From: an uncultured Eubacteriales bacterium
Lineage (GTDB): Bacteria; Bacillota; Clostridia; Christensenellales; Aristaeellaceae
Reading direction: 5' to 3'
Assembly (NCBI GenBank): GCA_902793245.1
Contig: CADBCX010000001.1
Location: 1-44,234, forward strand
Length of the DNA: 44,234 nucleotides
This document shows positions 16,234 through 23,800 of the stretch, in pieces; the first letter of the stretch is position 1; each line of letters starts with the position of its first letter. The notes below the pieces were generated by a model that was not told where the DNA came from, did not search any database, and saw only the letters and a list, made by a program, of their open reading frames with translations. Position numbers and translations under genes: made by a program.

Positions 16234-17007
16234 TCAATCTCTCGGAATGCGATAGAGTTCGCAGGCGTTATTCCAGGTGATTTCAGCCATTTCGTCCACA
16301 GGCAGGCCGCGGAGCTCAGCCATCTTGGACAGGGTAAACACCACCTGGGCGGGTTCGTTGCGGCGGCCGCGCCGGGGTTCAGGGCTGAGATAGGGGCTGT
16401 CTGTTTCCACCAGAAGCCGATCAAGGGGCACTTCCTGGACGGCGGCCTGCAAATGCGGGGCTTTCTTGAAGGTCAGCGGCCCGGCAAAGGAGATATAAAA
16501 GCCCATTTTGACATACTCCCTGGCTATTTCCGGACTGCCGGAGAAGCAATGGATGATGCCCGCGGGCAGGCGTTTGCGGGAACGGAAAAAGTCCACCATG
16601 TCGCCCTGGGCGTCCCGAATGTGAAAAATCACCGGCATGTCCAATGAAACGGCCAATTCCAGCTGCTCGGCCAAGATACGTTTCTGCACGTCCCGCGGCG
16701 AGAGATCATAATAATAATCCAGGCCGATTTCGCCCAGGGCCACGACCCGGGGCTGTTTCAGCATGTCCCGGAGCGTATCCAGATAATCCGGAGGGGCGTC
16801 CTTGGCTTCGTGCGGATGCACGCCGACGGCGGCGAACACGCCTGCGTGGGTATTGGCAAGGCTGATGCAGCGCCGGGAAGACGGCAGGTCGCTTCCTACG
16901 CAGACGCAGCGCTTCACGTCAGCGTCGATCATCCGCTGATAAGCTTCTTCCCGGTCTTCGTCAAATTTTTCATCGTCCAGATGGCAATGCGTATCAAAGA
17001 TGTTCAC
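16234..17007 (-). CDS. tatD: TatD-family metal-dependent hydrolase/DNase
   Basis: 257-residue TIM-barrel hydrolase related to TatD/YcfH, a metal-dependent 3'-5' exonuclease family. The ligands are visible: DTHCHLDD at residues 5-12, GVHPHEA, the glutamate in ALGEIGLDYYYD, FHIRDAQGD, IHCFSG and VETDSPYL. The start is GTG at 17007 with AAGGAG eight bases upstream. No ATG gives a complete HCHL motif. It lies between the divIVA terminator and the rpiB promoter. In many Firmicutes the neighbour is metS or rnmV, neither of which is here. Confidence 0.92.
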   Translation of the reverse strand: MNIFDTHCHLDDEKFDEDREEAYQRMIDADVKRCVCVGSDLPSSRRCISLANTHAGVFAAVGVHPHEAKDAPPDYLDTLRDMLKQPRVVALGEIGLDYYYDLSPRDVQKRILAEQLELAVSLDMPVIFHIRDAQGDMVDFFRSRKRLPAGIIHCFSGSPEIAREYVKMGFYISFAGPLTFKKAPHLQAAVQEVPLDRLLVETDSPYLSPEPRRGRRNEPAQVVFTLSKMAELRGLPVDEMAEITWNNACELYRIPRD

Positions 17008-17088
17008 GGGTCTGCTCCTTTTTATCGTTCAAATGCGGGCCGGGTCTTCGTTCCGGTGCGGCCGTTCACAGACAGTCATCCTGCAAAT

Positions 17089-17116
17089 AAAAAGCCCGGC
17101 GCGTTTTCGCGCCGGG
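17089..17116 (-). terminator. terminator of the yggS-sepF-divIVA cluster
   Basis: A nine-base stem CCCGGCGCG/CGCGCCGGG with a TTTT loop is followed by five T on the minus strand. It lies 11 bases after the divIVA stop. Confidence 0.88.
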
Positions 17117-17127
17117 GACGTTTTGGC

Positions 17128-17760
17128 TTATTCAAACAGCGCGGTTCCGGCTTTCAGAATGTCTGTCTGATCGTCGATCAGGCGCTGGAACCGTTCGCGG
17201 TAATCCCGGGCGGCGGCTTTCAGCGAGTCCACTTCCTTCAGGAGAGCGTCGCGCTGTTCCTCCAGGGAGCCGATCTGCTCCTCAGCCTTCCGTTTGGCTT
17301 CTTCCAGGATATCCTTGGCTTCCGCTTGTGCCTCGGCCAACGTTTCCTCATATACCTTCTGGGCATTGGCCAGCACCTTCCGGGCGGCTTCGCTCACGTC
17401 CTCCTTCTGAGGAGCGGGTTCTTCCTTTTTCAGCACCGCGGGCGCAGGCACAGCGGCCGGCGCGGGGACGGAGGCGGGTTCTTCCTTCTTCGCGAAAGCC
17501 GAAACAGGCGGCGGAACAGGCGCGGGCGCGGGCACTGCCGCGGGCGCAGGGACAGCCGAGGGGGCGGGCACCGCGGCGGAAGCGTAAAGGTTTCCTTCGG
17601 AAGACTGGCGTAACCGCTGGTTCAGGGTAGCGATTTCTTCCTGCAGGGCAACCATTTCATCACAGACTTCATCCAGAAATTCGTCCACTTCACTGGGATC
17701 GTAGCCCCGCATTTTGATTTTAAACTCTTTCTCCTCGATCATCGCAACGGTTATGGCCAT
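17128..17760 (-). CDS. divIVA: DivIVA-family protein with Pro/Ala linker
   Basis: 210 residues. Residues about 1-55 are the DivIVA lipid-binding and coiled-coil start (FKIKMRGYDPSEVDEFLDEV). A Pro/Ala/Val-rich linker with repeated VPAP and KKEEPA units follows (about 60-115). The rest is a long charged coiled coil (AEAQAEAKDILEEAKRKAEE). DivIVA marks negatively curved membrane at septum and poles in Firmicutes and recruits division and sporulation proteins. The ATG at 17760 follows AAGGAG. An upstream in-frame start lies in the spacer. It is last in a cluster with sepF and yggS. ylmG and ylmH, often present between these genes, are absent. Confidence 0.88.
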   Translation of the reverse strand: MAITVAMIEEKEFKIKMRGYDPSEVDEFLDEVCDEMVALQEEIATLNQRLRQSSEGNLYASAAVPAPSAVPAPAAVPAPAPVPPPVSAFAKKEEPASVPAPAAVPAPAVLKKEEPAPQKEDVSEAARKVLANAQKVYEETLAEAQAEAKDILEEAKRKAEEQIGSLEEQRDALLKEVDSLKAAARDYRERFQRLIDDQTDILKAGTALFE

Positions 17761-17917
17761 GACAATTGCTCCTTTCCGATTTTTGGAATGAATATTGCAC
17801 CAGGGGGGGTGAGACAAACGGGATCAGCCCGTTTCCAATCAGAAACAGAATCCTAAATCCTTTGAACCGGGCGCCTGCATGGGAAGGCGGGCACGGGTTC
17901 TCCGGATGGCCGCGGAT

Positions 17918-18850
17918 TTACTGCGCCACTTCGGAGTGTTCGTCAGGCGTATAGCCAACGCCCGCGGGACGGTTGGAGAAAGAAGGAATGGAGGAACCCT
18001 GCGCGACGGGCCGCTGGTAAAAATCCTGGGGAACTGCCTCGGGTATGGCTGTGCGCTGGGTGAATTCCTGCTGCTGGGGATAAGGCTGCTGCGCGGCCTG
18101 CATCGGGTTCTGGTAGACGGGCCGCTGGGCCGCGTAGGGATTCGGCTGATAAGCCGGAGCCTGCGGGCGGACAGGGCCGACGTTCATCTGGTTGGTGGCC
18201 TGGTCGGTGAATACGGCCAGGGCCTGCGGGGCCAGCAGATACACGCCGTAGCGGGATACTTTCGTGATCGTGGCGGTTAGGGAATAGCAGGCGCCGCTGA
18301 GCGTGTCCACCAGGCGGCGCATATCGCCGGGGTTCGTGATATTTTCCATCACGATGAGCACCGCGTCGCCATTGCGCAGCAGCGTGATGGCGGTCCGGCA
18401 GTCGCCCATGCCGCGGGCGTTGATCACCCGGGCGTTCAGCAGGCCGGCTGCCTGCGGCTGGGCAGGCTCCTGCTCGGGCTGCGAGGGCTGGTTTGCGCCG
18501 AAGTCCAGCTGCACCACGTTGCTCGCGTGCTGGGCGCTGCGGCGGAAACGGGGCTGGGGCTGCTCGGGCTGGGAATACTGCGGCTGCGGGGCGGCCGCCT
18601 GCGGGGATTGCTGGTAAGCCTGCTGCTGCACCGGCTGCTGAATGCCGCCGTAATACTGCTGCGGCTGATAGTTCTGATAATTCTGCCACTGCTGGCCCTG
18701 GGTCTGCTGCTGGGGAAAGCCCTGCTCCTGGCCAGCGTAAGGGCGTTCCTTCCGCGAAGCGGGGGCCGTGTCCCTGCCTTCATAAAAGAAATTGGAATAA
18801 ACCTGCGACGCTTTATTTTTCACGTTCTGGAAAAAATCCGCGAAACCCAT
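17918..18850 (-). CDS. sepF: cell division protein SepF with long Gln/Pro-rich flanks
   Basis: SepF aligns FtsZ filaments and ties them to the membrane. The core is at residues about 137-209 (ARVINARGMGDCRTAITLLR, GDAVLIVMENITN, RRLVDTLSGACYSL, YGVYLLAP). The N-terminus MGFADFFQNVKNKA is the membrane-binding amphipathic helix. At 310 residues it is about twice the usual 150. The linker (40-135) is dominated by Gln, Pro, Tyr and Ala. A 100-residue tail of similar composition follows the core, which is atypical, since SepF normally ends shortly after it. The ATG follows GGAGG. The order yggS-sepF-divIVA matches the ylm cluster. Confidence 0.93.
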   Translation of the reverse strand: MGFADFFQNVKNKASQVYSNFFYEGRDTAPASRKERPYAGQEQGFPQQQTQGQQWQNYQNYQPQQYYGGIQQPVQQQAYQQSPQAAAPQPQYSQPEQPQPRFRRSAQHASNVVQLDFGANQPSQPEQEPAQPQAAGLLNARVINARGMGDCRTAITLLRNGDAVLIVMENITNPGDMRRLVDTLSGACYSLTATITKVSRYGVYLLAPQALAVFTDQATNQMNVGPVRPQAPAYQPNPYAAQRPVYQNPMQAAQQPYPQQQEFTQRTAIPEAVPQDFYQRPVAQGSSIPSFSNRPAGVGYTPDEHSEVAQ

Positions 18851-18871
18851 GCCTGAAGTCCTCCTGCCATT

Positions 18872-19537
18872 TTATCGAAACAAAGCTGAACCTACGCGCA
18901 CCATGGTGGCTCCGCAGCGCGCGGCCAATGCGTAATCCTGGGACATACCCATGGACAGTTCCGTCATATCCGTGTTCTGAACCGCTTCCTGCCGGCATTG
19001 ATCCAACAGGCTGCGCATCCGGGTAAAGTAGCCCAGAATCACATCTTCCGGCGCGCCCAGGGGCATCATGGTCATCAAGCCTTTGACATGAAGGCCGGGA
19101 AGCCTTGCGCATTCCCGCAGGAACGGGAGCAGGTCTTCTTCCGTGACCCCGCCCTTCTGCGGTTCCCTGGCGATATTCACCTGGAGCAATACCGGCATCC
19201 GTATGCCTGCCTTCTGCGCCTGGCGGTCAATCTCCTGGGCCAGCGAGGCGTGATCCAGCGAATGAATCAAACATACGTCCTTTATTATATATTTAACTTT
19301 GTTGGATTGCAACTGTCCAATGAGGTGAATTGAAAATTTTCCTTCCAGAAAGGGCAGTTTTTCCCGCAGGGACTGCACCCGGTTTTCTCCGATATCGGTT
19401 ACGCCCAATTGCGCCAGGGGCAAAATTTCCTCCGGCGCGGAATACTTTGTCACCGCGATCAGCTTCGGGCACCGTCCCCAGGGTTCGCTTTCCCGTTTCA
19501 GGGTTTCCATCACCGCTTTGACGCGATCTTGCAGCAT
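18872..19537 (-). CDS. yggS: PLP homeostasis protein, YggS/YlmE family
   Basis: 221-residue pyridoxal-phosphate-binding protein of the PLPBP family, with the fold of alanine racemase's N-terminal barrel. Motifs: LIAVTKYSAPEEI with the PLP lysine, IGENRVQSLREK, HLIGQLQSNKVKYI, LLQVNIA, GLMTMMPLG and LSMGMSQDYALA. It buffers free PLP and affects amino acid metabolism. In Gram-positives it sits beside sepF as ylmE. The ATG at 19537 follows CGGAGG. The longer start adds codons from the adjacent heptamer repeat. sepF follows 21 bases later. Confidence 0.92.
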   Translation of the reverse strand: MLQDRVKAVMETLKRESEPWGRCPKLIAVTKYSAPEEILPLAQLGVTDIGENRVQSLREKLPFLEGKFSIHLIGQLQSNKVKYIIKDVCLIHSLDHASLAQEIDRQAQKAGIRMPVLLQVNIAREPQKGGVTEEDLLPFLRECARLPGLHVKGLMTMMPLGAPEDVILGYFTRMRSLLDQCRQEAVQNTDMTELSMGMSQDYALAARCGATMVRVGSALFR

Positions 19538-19550
19538 TGTTTTGCCTCCG

Positions 19551-19644
19551 AGTTCCAAGTTCTAAGTCCCAAGTTCTAAGCTGGTCGCCTATCCTTTTGA
19601 TGACAGCTATATCGCTTAGAACTTAAAAACTTTGAACTTAGAAC
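19551..19644. repeat. heptamer-armed hairpin element, AGTTCTA type
   Basis: The left arm (19551-19580) has four AGTTCTA/AGTCCCA-type units and the right arm (19615-19644) their inverse CTTAGAA units. The loop is 34 bp. On the minus strand the loop begins GCGATATAGC inside the arm, a variant of the family core. It lies between the HlyD-like gene and the ribosome site of yggS. Confidence 0.85.
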
Positions 19645-19650
19645 GATCTA

Positions 19651-21207
19651 TCAGAACAGTCTCACCATCACGCCCTCATATACGACTGTGGGATTGTCGG
19701 GCACGACATAGGCGTACATACCGTCGTCAGAAACGGAAATCACTTCCACTCCTATCCAGTACTCGCCGCCCGCCGTTTTCATCACGATGCCCTTGCGTCC
19801 ATTCTGCACATAGATCGCGCGGGCAGGCACGGTGAGGCTGGATACGCTTTCACTCAGGCGCACCTGGCATTGCCGCAGGTACATCACATCGGGCAGGAAG
19901 CTCACGTCGTCTATCTCCAGGCGAACCAGCAGTTCGCCGCCGGAACGGGCGCTGTCGACCACTGTGGCGGTGAGCGGATGGTTGTCGAAGCTTTCGATCA
20001 CCAGATTAAAGGTCTGGCCGTTGCCGGGGGCGCGATCCTGGTCATGGCAGAGCATCAGCACTGCCCACTTTTCTTTCCGCACCATCCGGTAAACGTCCAC
20101 CGCGTTGCGGGCGGTGACGGTCGTCTCCAGGGCGGGCACCTGGCCGTTGTACATGGCCCGCACCTGGGTGGGGCTGTAATCGGCATAGGTGCTCATGTTC
20201 AGCGCTTTCTCGAACCCGTCGGTGTAAAAGCTTACCAGCCCGTTCGCCGGTGCGGCAAACTGTTTTGTCCAGGTGGAGATGCGCTGGAGCTGGGTGTTTT
20301 CGTCGTCGTAGAGGCGGCTGAGCTTTTGCTCGTCGGGATACTTCTGCTTGATGTACAGCTGCTGCCGTTCCATGGCTTCCTTGAGCAGTTTTTCCTGGGT
20401 GCTCACGTTGCCCTGGGCCCCATGTACCAGGCGCTGCACCTCCATGGCGCGGGACTGCACCTGGGTCATCAGGTTCAGGAGGGCGGAGTCCGTGGAAGCC
20501 CCGGAAATCAGCAGTTTGTGGTATTCCTTGATCTGATCCCGGTAATGCTTGAGGGTTGTCCACTCCTTGGCGTTGAATCCTGAGGTATAAATGGTGGCTA
20601 CCAGTTGGCCGCGTTCCACATCGCTGCCTTCGTCCACCAGGTAGTCGATCTGGGACACGTTCTCCTGTACGTCCACCGTTTCATTCCGCACGACGACCGC
20701 GTCGCCGCTGTAGGAAGCGGACATGGAGCCGTATTTCACCACGCCGTACTGCGTCTGCCCGGGGGTGAGCATCCGCCAGATGAAGAACCCGCACAAGGCC
20801 AGCACGGCGATCACCAGCACGACGAGGCCCCATTTGGGCCTGGAAGGCCGCGGACGGGACATGCCGGTTTTCGGCACCTGGTATCCCGGATTCGCCGCCG
20901 TCGCCGCCGGCGCGGGCGGCTGGGTTTCGCCATAAAAGGCATTGCCGTTGGGATCTCCGGGCTGCTGCGCGTCGGCGTATGGCGGTTGTCCGCCTGGGCC
21001 GTAATAGCCTGGCTGCATGGCTGGATCCGGAGCGATCTGCGCGGGGGGCGGCGGCGCGCCCGGCATGGGGCCGCTGTTTACCTGCTGTCCCGGCACAGGC
21101 CGCTGTATCCATTGATTCAGCATGGGCGGCTGCTCCCACGGCGAAGGGCCTGGGCCCTGGCCACTCTGATATCCGCCCTGCGGATTGGAACCTTGAGGGG
21201 GCTGCAT
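19651..21207 (-). CDS. HlyD/MFP-like single-pass membrane protein with disordered N-terminus
   Basis: 518 residues. Residues 1-120 are Pro/Gly/Gln-rich and probably disordered and cytoplasmic. One membrane helix follows (about 125-147, KWGLVVLVIAVLALCGFFIW). The exterior part has a biotinyl-lipoyl-like half (GDAVVVRNETVDVQENV, VDEGSDVERGQLVATIY), a helical hairpin with coiled-coil character, and a return strand region ending with SLTVPARAIYVQNGRKGIVM. This is the layout of membrane fusion proteins, but no ABC or RND partner is adjacent. Instead it precedes yggS-sepF-divIVA, an association I have seen in clostridial genomes, so an envelope or division role is plausible. The ATG at 21207 follows TTGGAGGAA. 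Confidence 0.75.
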   Translation of the reverse strand: MQPPQGSNPQGGYQSGQGPGPSPWEQPPMLNQWIQRPVPGQQVNSGPMPGAPPPPAQIAPDPAMQPGYYGPGGQPPYADAQQPGDPNGNAFYGETQPPAPAATAANPGYQVPKTGMSRPRPSRPKWGLVVLVIAVLALCGFFIWRMLTPGQTQYGVVKYGSMSASYSGDAVVVRNETVDVQENVSQIDYLVDEGSDVERGQLVATIYTSGFNAKEWTTLKHYRDQIKEYHKLLISGASTDSALLNLMTQVQSRAMEVQRLVHGAQGNVSTQEKLLKEAMERQQLYIKQKYPDEQKLSRLYDDENTQLQRISTWTKQFAAPANGLVSFYTDGFEKALNMSTYADYSPTQVRAMYNGQVPALETTVTARNAVDVYRMVRKEKWAVLMLCHDQDRAPGNGQTFNLVIESFDNHPLTATVVDSARSGGELLVRLEIDDVSFLPDVMYLRQCQVRLSESVSSLTVPARAIYVQNGRKGIVMKTAGGEYWIGVEVISVSDDGMYAYVVPDNPTVVYEGVMVRLF

Positions 21208-21310
21208 GATTTCCTCCAACTCAAAAGGATAACTCTGAATCATTCGCCATACTATGAAGAAAATCCTTCTTTTTTTACAAAAGTTTTGCGGATTTAAGAA
21301 TATTTCCAGA

Positions 21311-21444
21311 ATTAGGGATTAATGGAAGGAGAGTACAGAGTGCAGAGTACAGATAATTTAGTTTCACGATACAACGGATTCCGCTTCTTGACAAAGTATA
21401 TCAATCTGCACTCTGTATTCTTGTTCTCCTATTGCCTAATCCCT
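21311..21444. repeat. composite heptamer-armed hairpin overlapping the cobB 3' end
   Basis: The inner arms are AGAGTAC units (21330-21354 and 21404-21419) around a 49-bp loop whose minus-strand side begins TTGATATAC. The outer arms are of a second heptamer type (ATTAGGGATTA at 21311-21321, TTGCCTAATCCCT at 21432-21444). The outer right arm encodes the last four residues and stop of cobB. Confidence 0.8.
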
Positions 21445-22172
21445 TTCAAAACCCTCATTGTCTCCTTCATCGTTTCGCCAATGGGCTGGTCGATGAGCAG
21501 ATCGGCCTGGCGATCCATATGGGTAGGCGAACGGTTAATGATGACGAGCTTTCCTCGGTAATTCTGCACAAAGCCCGCAGCGGGATACACAGCCAGCGAG
21601 GTGCCGCCAATGATCAGCAGGTCGCTGGCGGCGATGGAATCCAGCGCGTCCTCGATGGCGTCAGAGGGCAGGGATTCTTCATATAATACCACCGCGGGCT
21701 TGATGACGCCGCCGCAGGAGCAGCGGGGCACCCCGTCCGTTTTCAGGATTTCTTCCAATAAATAGGGCTTGCGGCAGCGGGTGCAGAAGTTTTTGTGCAC
21801 CGTGCCGTGCAGCTCGATCACGTGCTGGCTGCCCGCAGCCTGGTGCAGCCCGTCGATGTTCTGGGTGATGACAGCGGTCAGGATGCCCATTCGCTCCAGT
21901 TCGGCCAGCGCTTCGTGGGCGGCGTTGGGTTTGGCGTCGGGGAACAGCATCTTCTTCCGGTAAAAGCGGTAGAACTCCTCGGTGTTCTGCACAAAGAATG
22001 AGTGGCTCAGGATGGTTTCCGGGGGATAGCGCCATTCCTGGTTGTACAGTCCGCCAGTGCTGCGGAAGTCCGGGATGCCGCTCTCTGTCGACACTCCCGC
22101 CCCGCCGAAGAATACCGCCCGCTTCGATTCTTTCAGCATGTTCGCCAATCGTTCAGGCTTGCTCATATCCAT
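21429..22172 (-). CDS. cobB: Sir2-family NAD-dependent protein deacylase
   Basis: 247-residue sirtuin. The NAD site is [18 protein letters not shown] (about 21-38) with [12 protein letters not shown]. The catalytic histidine is H122 in IELHGTVH. The zinc ribbon uses C130, C133, C151 and C153. The ending [17 protein letters not shown] matches class U/III bacterial sirtuins. It removes acyl groups from lysines, for example on metabolic enzymes such as acetyl-CoA synthetase. The ATG at 22172 follows GGGGAGG. The last residues GIRQ and the stop are read from a heptamer repeat, so the native C-terminus may have been slightly altered. It has its own promoter at 22346-22374. Confidence 0.93.
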   Translation of the reverse strand: MDMSKPERLANMLKESKRAVFFGGAGVSTESGIPDFRSTGGLYNQEWRYPPETILSHSFFVQNTEEFYRFYRKKMLFPDAKPNAAHEALAELERMGILTAVITQNIDGLHQAAGSQHVIELHGTVHKNFCTRCRKPYLLEEILKTDGVPRCSCGGVIKPAVVLYEESLPSDAIEDALDSIAASDLLIIGGTSLAVYPAAGFVQNYRGKLVIINRSPTHMDRQADLLIDQPIGETMKETMRVLKGIRQ

Positions 22173-22193
22173 GGTTTCTGCCTCCCCTTGATT

Positions 22194-22335
22194 GAGTTAG
22201 GAGTGAGGAGTTAGGAGTGAGGAGTTTTATATAGCGTTTTTCCCATTATTATCTGTGAAATCCAAGCTCGGAGTCATTCAGTCACACATCACCCAAATAA
22301 CTCCTCACTCCTAACTCCTCGCTGAACAAAACTCC
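22194..22335. repeat. heptamer-armed hairpin element, GAGTTAG/GAGTGAG type
   Basis: The left arm (22194-22226) alternates GAGTTAG and GAGTGAG units. The right arm (22299-22335) carries their inverse CTCCTAA/CTCCTCA units. The loop is 72 bp and begins TTTTATATAGCG on the plus strand, the family core. It lies between the cobB promoter and the cobB ribosome site, so it would be transcribed as a leader hairpin. Confidence 0.88.
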
Positions 22336-22345
22336 TTTTGTGCAT

Positions 22346-22374
22346 ATTATGCCTCCTCTGTCGGCGATTGTCAA
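22346..22374 (-). promoter_or_regulatory. cobB: promoter of cobB, upstream of a hairpin element
   Basis: On the minus strand TTGACA (22374-22369), a 17-base spacer and CATAAT (22351-22346). The transcript would start near 22339 and run through the 142-bp heptamer element before reaching cobB. Confidence 0.72.
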
Positions 22375-22452
22375 GAAAAAATGGATTGTTCATGGTCGAA
22401 TCATACCATCGGATACATACATAGCACAAAGAAAAAGATAAATATTTGTTAG

Positions 22453-22491
22453 TTTTTCAGAATGGAAATTCTGAAAAAAGTTGTGTATAAT
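22453..22491 (+). promoter_or_regulatory. msmX: msmX promoter with an overlapping palindromic operator candidate
   Basis: A consensus TATAAT -10 (22486-22491) lies 70 bases before the msmX start. The position of a -35 at 17 bases (TGGAAA, 22463-22468) falls in the middle of a perfect inverted repeat, TTTTTCAGAAT-GGAA-ATTCTGAAAAA (22453-22478). A repressor bound there would block RNA polymerase. No regulator gene is adjacent. The rest of the 388-bp cobB-msmX spacer holds the hairpin element and the cobB promoter; I see nothing else in it. Confidence 0.65.
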
Positions 22492-22560
22492 ATGTGCATC
22501 CGAAAGGGAAGAAAGATTTCCCCGGAAAATACACGAAACGATTTTGAAGGAGGATTCATC

Positions 22561-23682
22561 ATGTCCAGCGTATCTCTGCAACACATCTACAAAATCTACG
22601 CCGGCGGCGTCACCGCTGTGAGCGACTTCAACCTCGATATCGAAGATAAGGAATTTATCGTTCTGGTCGGCCCCTCCGGCTGCGGCAAGTCCACCACCCT
22701 GCGCATGGTCGCCGGCCTGGAAGAAATCTCCGACGGCGAACTGTATATCGGCGATAAGCTGGTCAACGACGTCGCCCCCAAGGACCGCGACATCGCCATG
22801 GTGTTCCAGAACTACGCTCTGTATCCCCATATGACGGTTTATGACAACATGGCTTTCGGCCTGAAGCTGCGCAAGACCCCCAAGGACGAAATCAAGCGCC
22901 GCGTGGAAGAAGCCGCCCGCATCCTGGACATCGCCCACCTGCTCAACCGCAAGCCCAAGGCTCTGTCCGGCGGCCAGCGCCAGCGTGTTGCTCTGGGCCG
23001 CGCCATCGTGCGTGAACCCAAGGTCTTCCTGATGGACGAACCTCTGTCCAACCTGGACGCCAAGCTGCGTGTTCAGATGCGTACTGAAATCACCAAGCTG
23101 CATCAGCGCCTGCAGACCACCTTCATCTACGTTACCCACGACCAGACCGAGGCCATGACCATGGGCTCCCGTATCGTGATCATGAAGGACGGCTTCATCC
23201 AGCAGGTCGACACCCCCCAGAACAACTACGACTATCCCGCCAACAAGTTCGTGGCCGGCTTCATCGGCAGCCCCCAGATGAACTTCTTCGATGCCCGCCT
23301 CCAGAAGGAAGACGGCAAGATCGTGGCCGTGTTCGGCGACAACAAGATCGTCGTTCCTCAGGAAAAGATCGCCAAGCTGAAGGATGAATCCTACATCGGC
23401 AAGGAAGTCACCCTGGGCATCCGTCCCGAGAATATCGACGACGCTCCCGAATTCGTGGCTGAGCATCCCGACGCCACCATGAAGGTGCACGTGGAAGTCA
23501 CCGAATTGATGGGCTCCGAAACCTATCTGTACTTCTCCACCTCCGGCAAGGCCGAAAACGTCATTGCCCGCGTTGACCCCCGCACCAAGACCCGCGCCGG
23601 TGACGACGTGACCGTGGCCATGGATACCAGCCGCCTCCACTTCTTCGACAAGGACACCGAAGAAACCATCCTGAACCGCTAA
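22561..23682 (+). CDS. msmX: multi-sugar ABC transporter ATPase, MsmX/UgpC type
   Basis: 373-residue ATPase of carbohydrate importers. Walker [10 protein letters not shown] (37-45), Q-loop [10 protein letters not shown], signature LSGGQRQR and Walker [16 protein letters not shown] are followed by the C-terminal OB-type regulatory domain (LGIRPENID onwards). MsmX-type ATPases serve several sugar ABC importers that lack their own ATPase. The LplB/LplC permeases at 35277-37109 lack one and are a natural partner (inference). The ATG at 22561 follows AAGGAGG. The longer open frame starts inside the promoter. The gene stands alone between its own promoter and terminator. Its strongly C-ending codon use suggests high expression. 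Confidence 0.94.
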   Translation: MSSVSLQHIYKIYAGGVTAVSDFNLDIEDKEFIVLVGPSGCGKSTTLRMVAGLEEISDGELYIGDKLVNDVAPKDRDIAMVFQNYALYPHMTVYDNMAFGLKLRKTPKDEIKRRVEEAARILDIAHLLNRKPKALSGGQRQRVALGRAIVREPKVFLMDEPLSNLDAKLRVQMRTEITKLHQRLQTTFIYVTHDQTEAMTMGSRIVIMKDGFIQQVDTPQNNYDYPANKFVAGFIGSPQMNFFDARLQKEDGKIVAVFGDNKIVVPQEKIAKLKDESYIGKEVTLGIRPENIDDAPEFVAEHPDATMKVHVEVTELMGSETYLYFSTSGKAENVIARVDPRTKTRAGDDVTVAMDTSRLHFFDKDTEETILNR

Positions 23683-23702
23683 TCTTTCAAAATCGTTTTT
23701 CG

Positions 23703-23733
23703 CCGGAAGGAGCAAATGCTCCTTCCGGTTTTT
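23703..23733 (+). terminator. msmX terminator
   Basis: A 12-base stem CCGGAAGGAGCA/TGCTCCTTCCGG is followed by TTTTT, 20 bases after the msmX stop. Confidence 0.9.
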
Positions 23734-23740
23734 GTTGCGC

Positions 23741-23770
23741 AAAAAAAGAGGGAGGCTTTCTTCCTCCCTC
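23741..23770 (-). terminator. terminator of the permease-glycosyltransferase operon
   Basis: The stem GAGGGAGG/CCTCCCTC is followed on the minus strand by seven T, 30 bases after the sugar-phosphate transferase stop. Confidence 0.85.
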
Positions 23771-23800
23771 ATCCGATGACGCTGTTTTCGGCGGCTGCGG

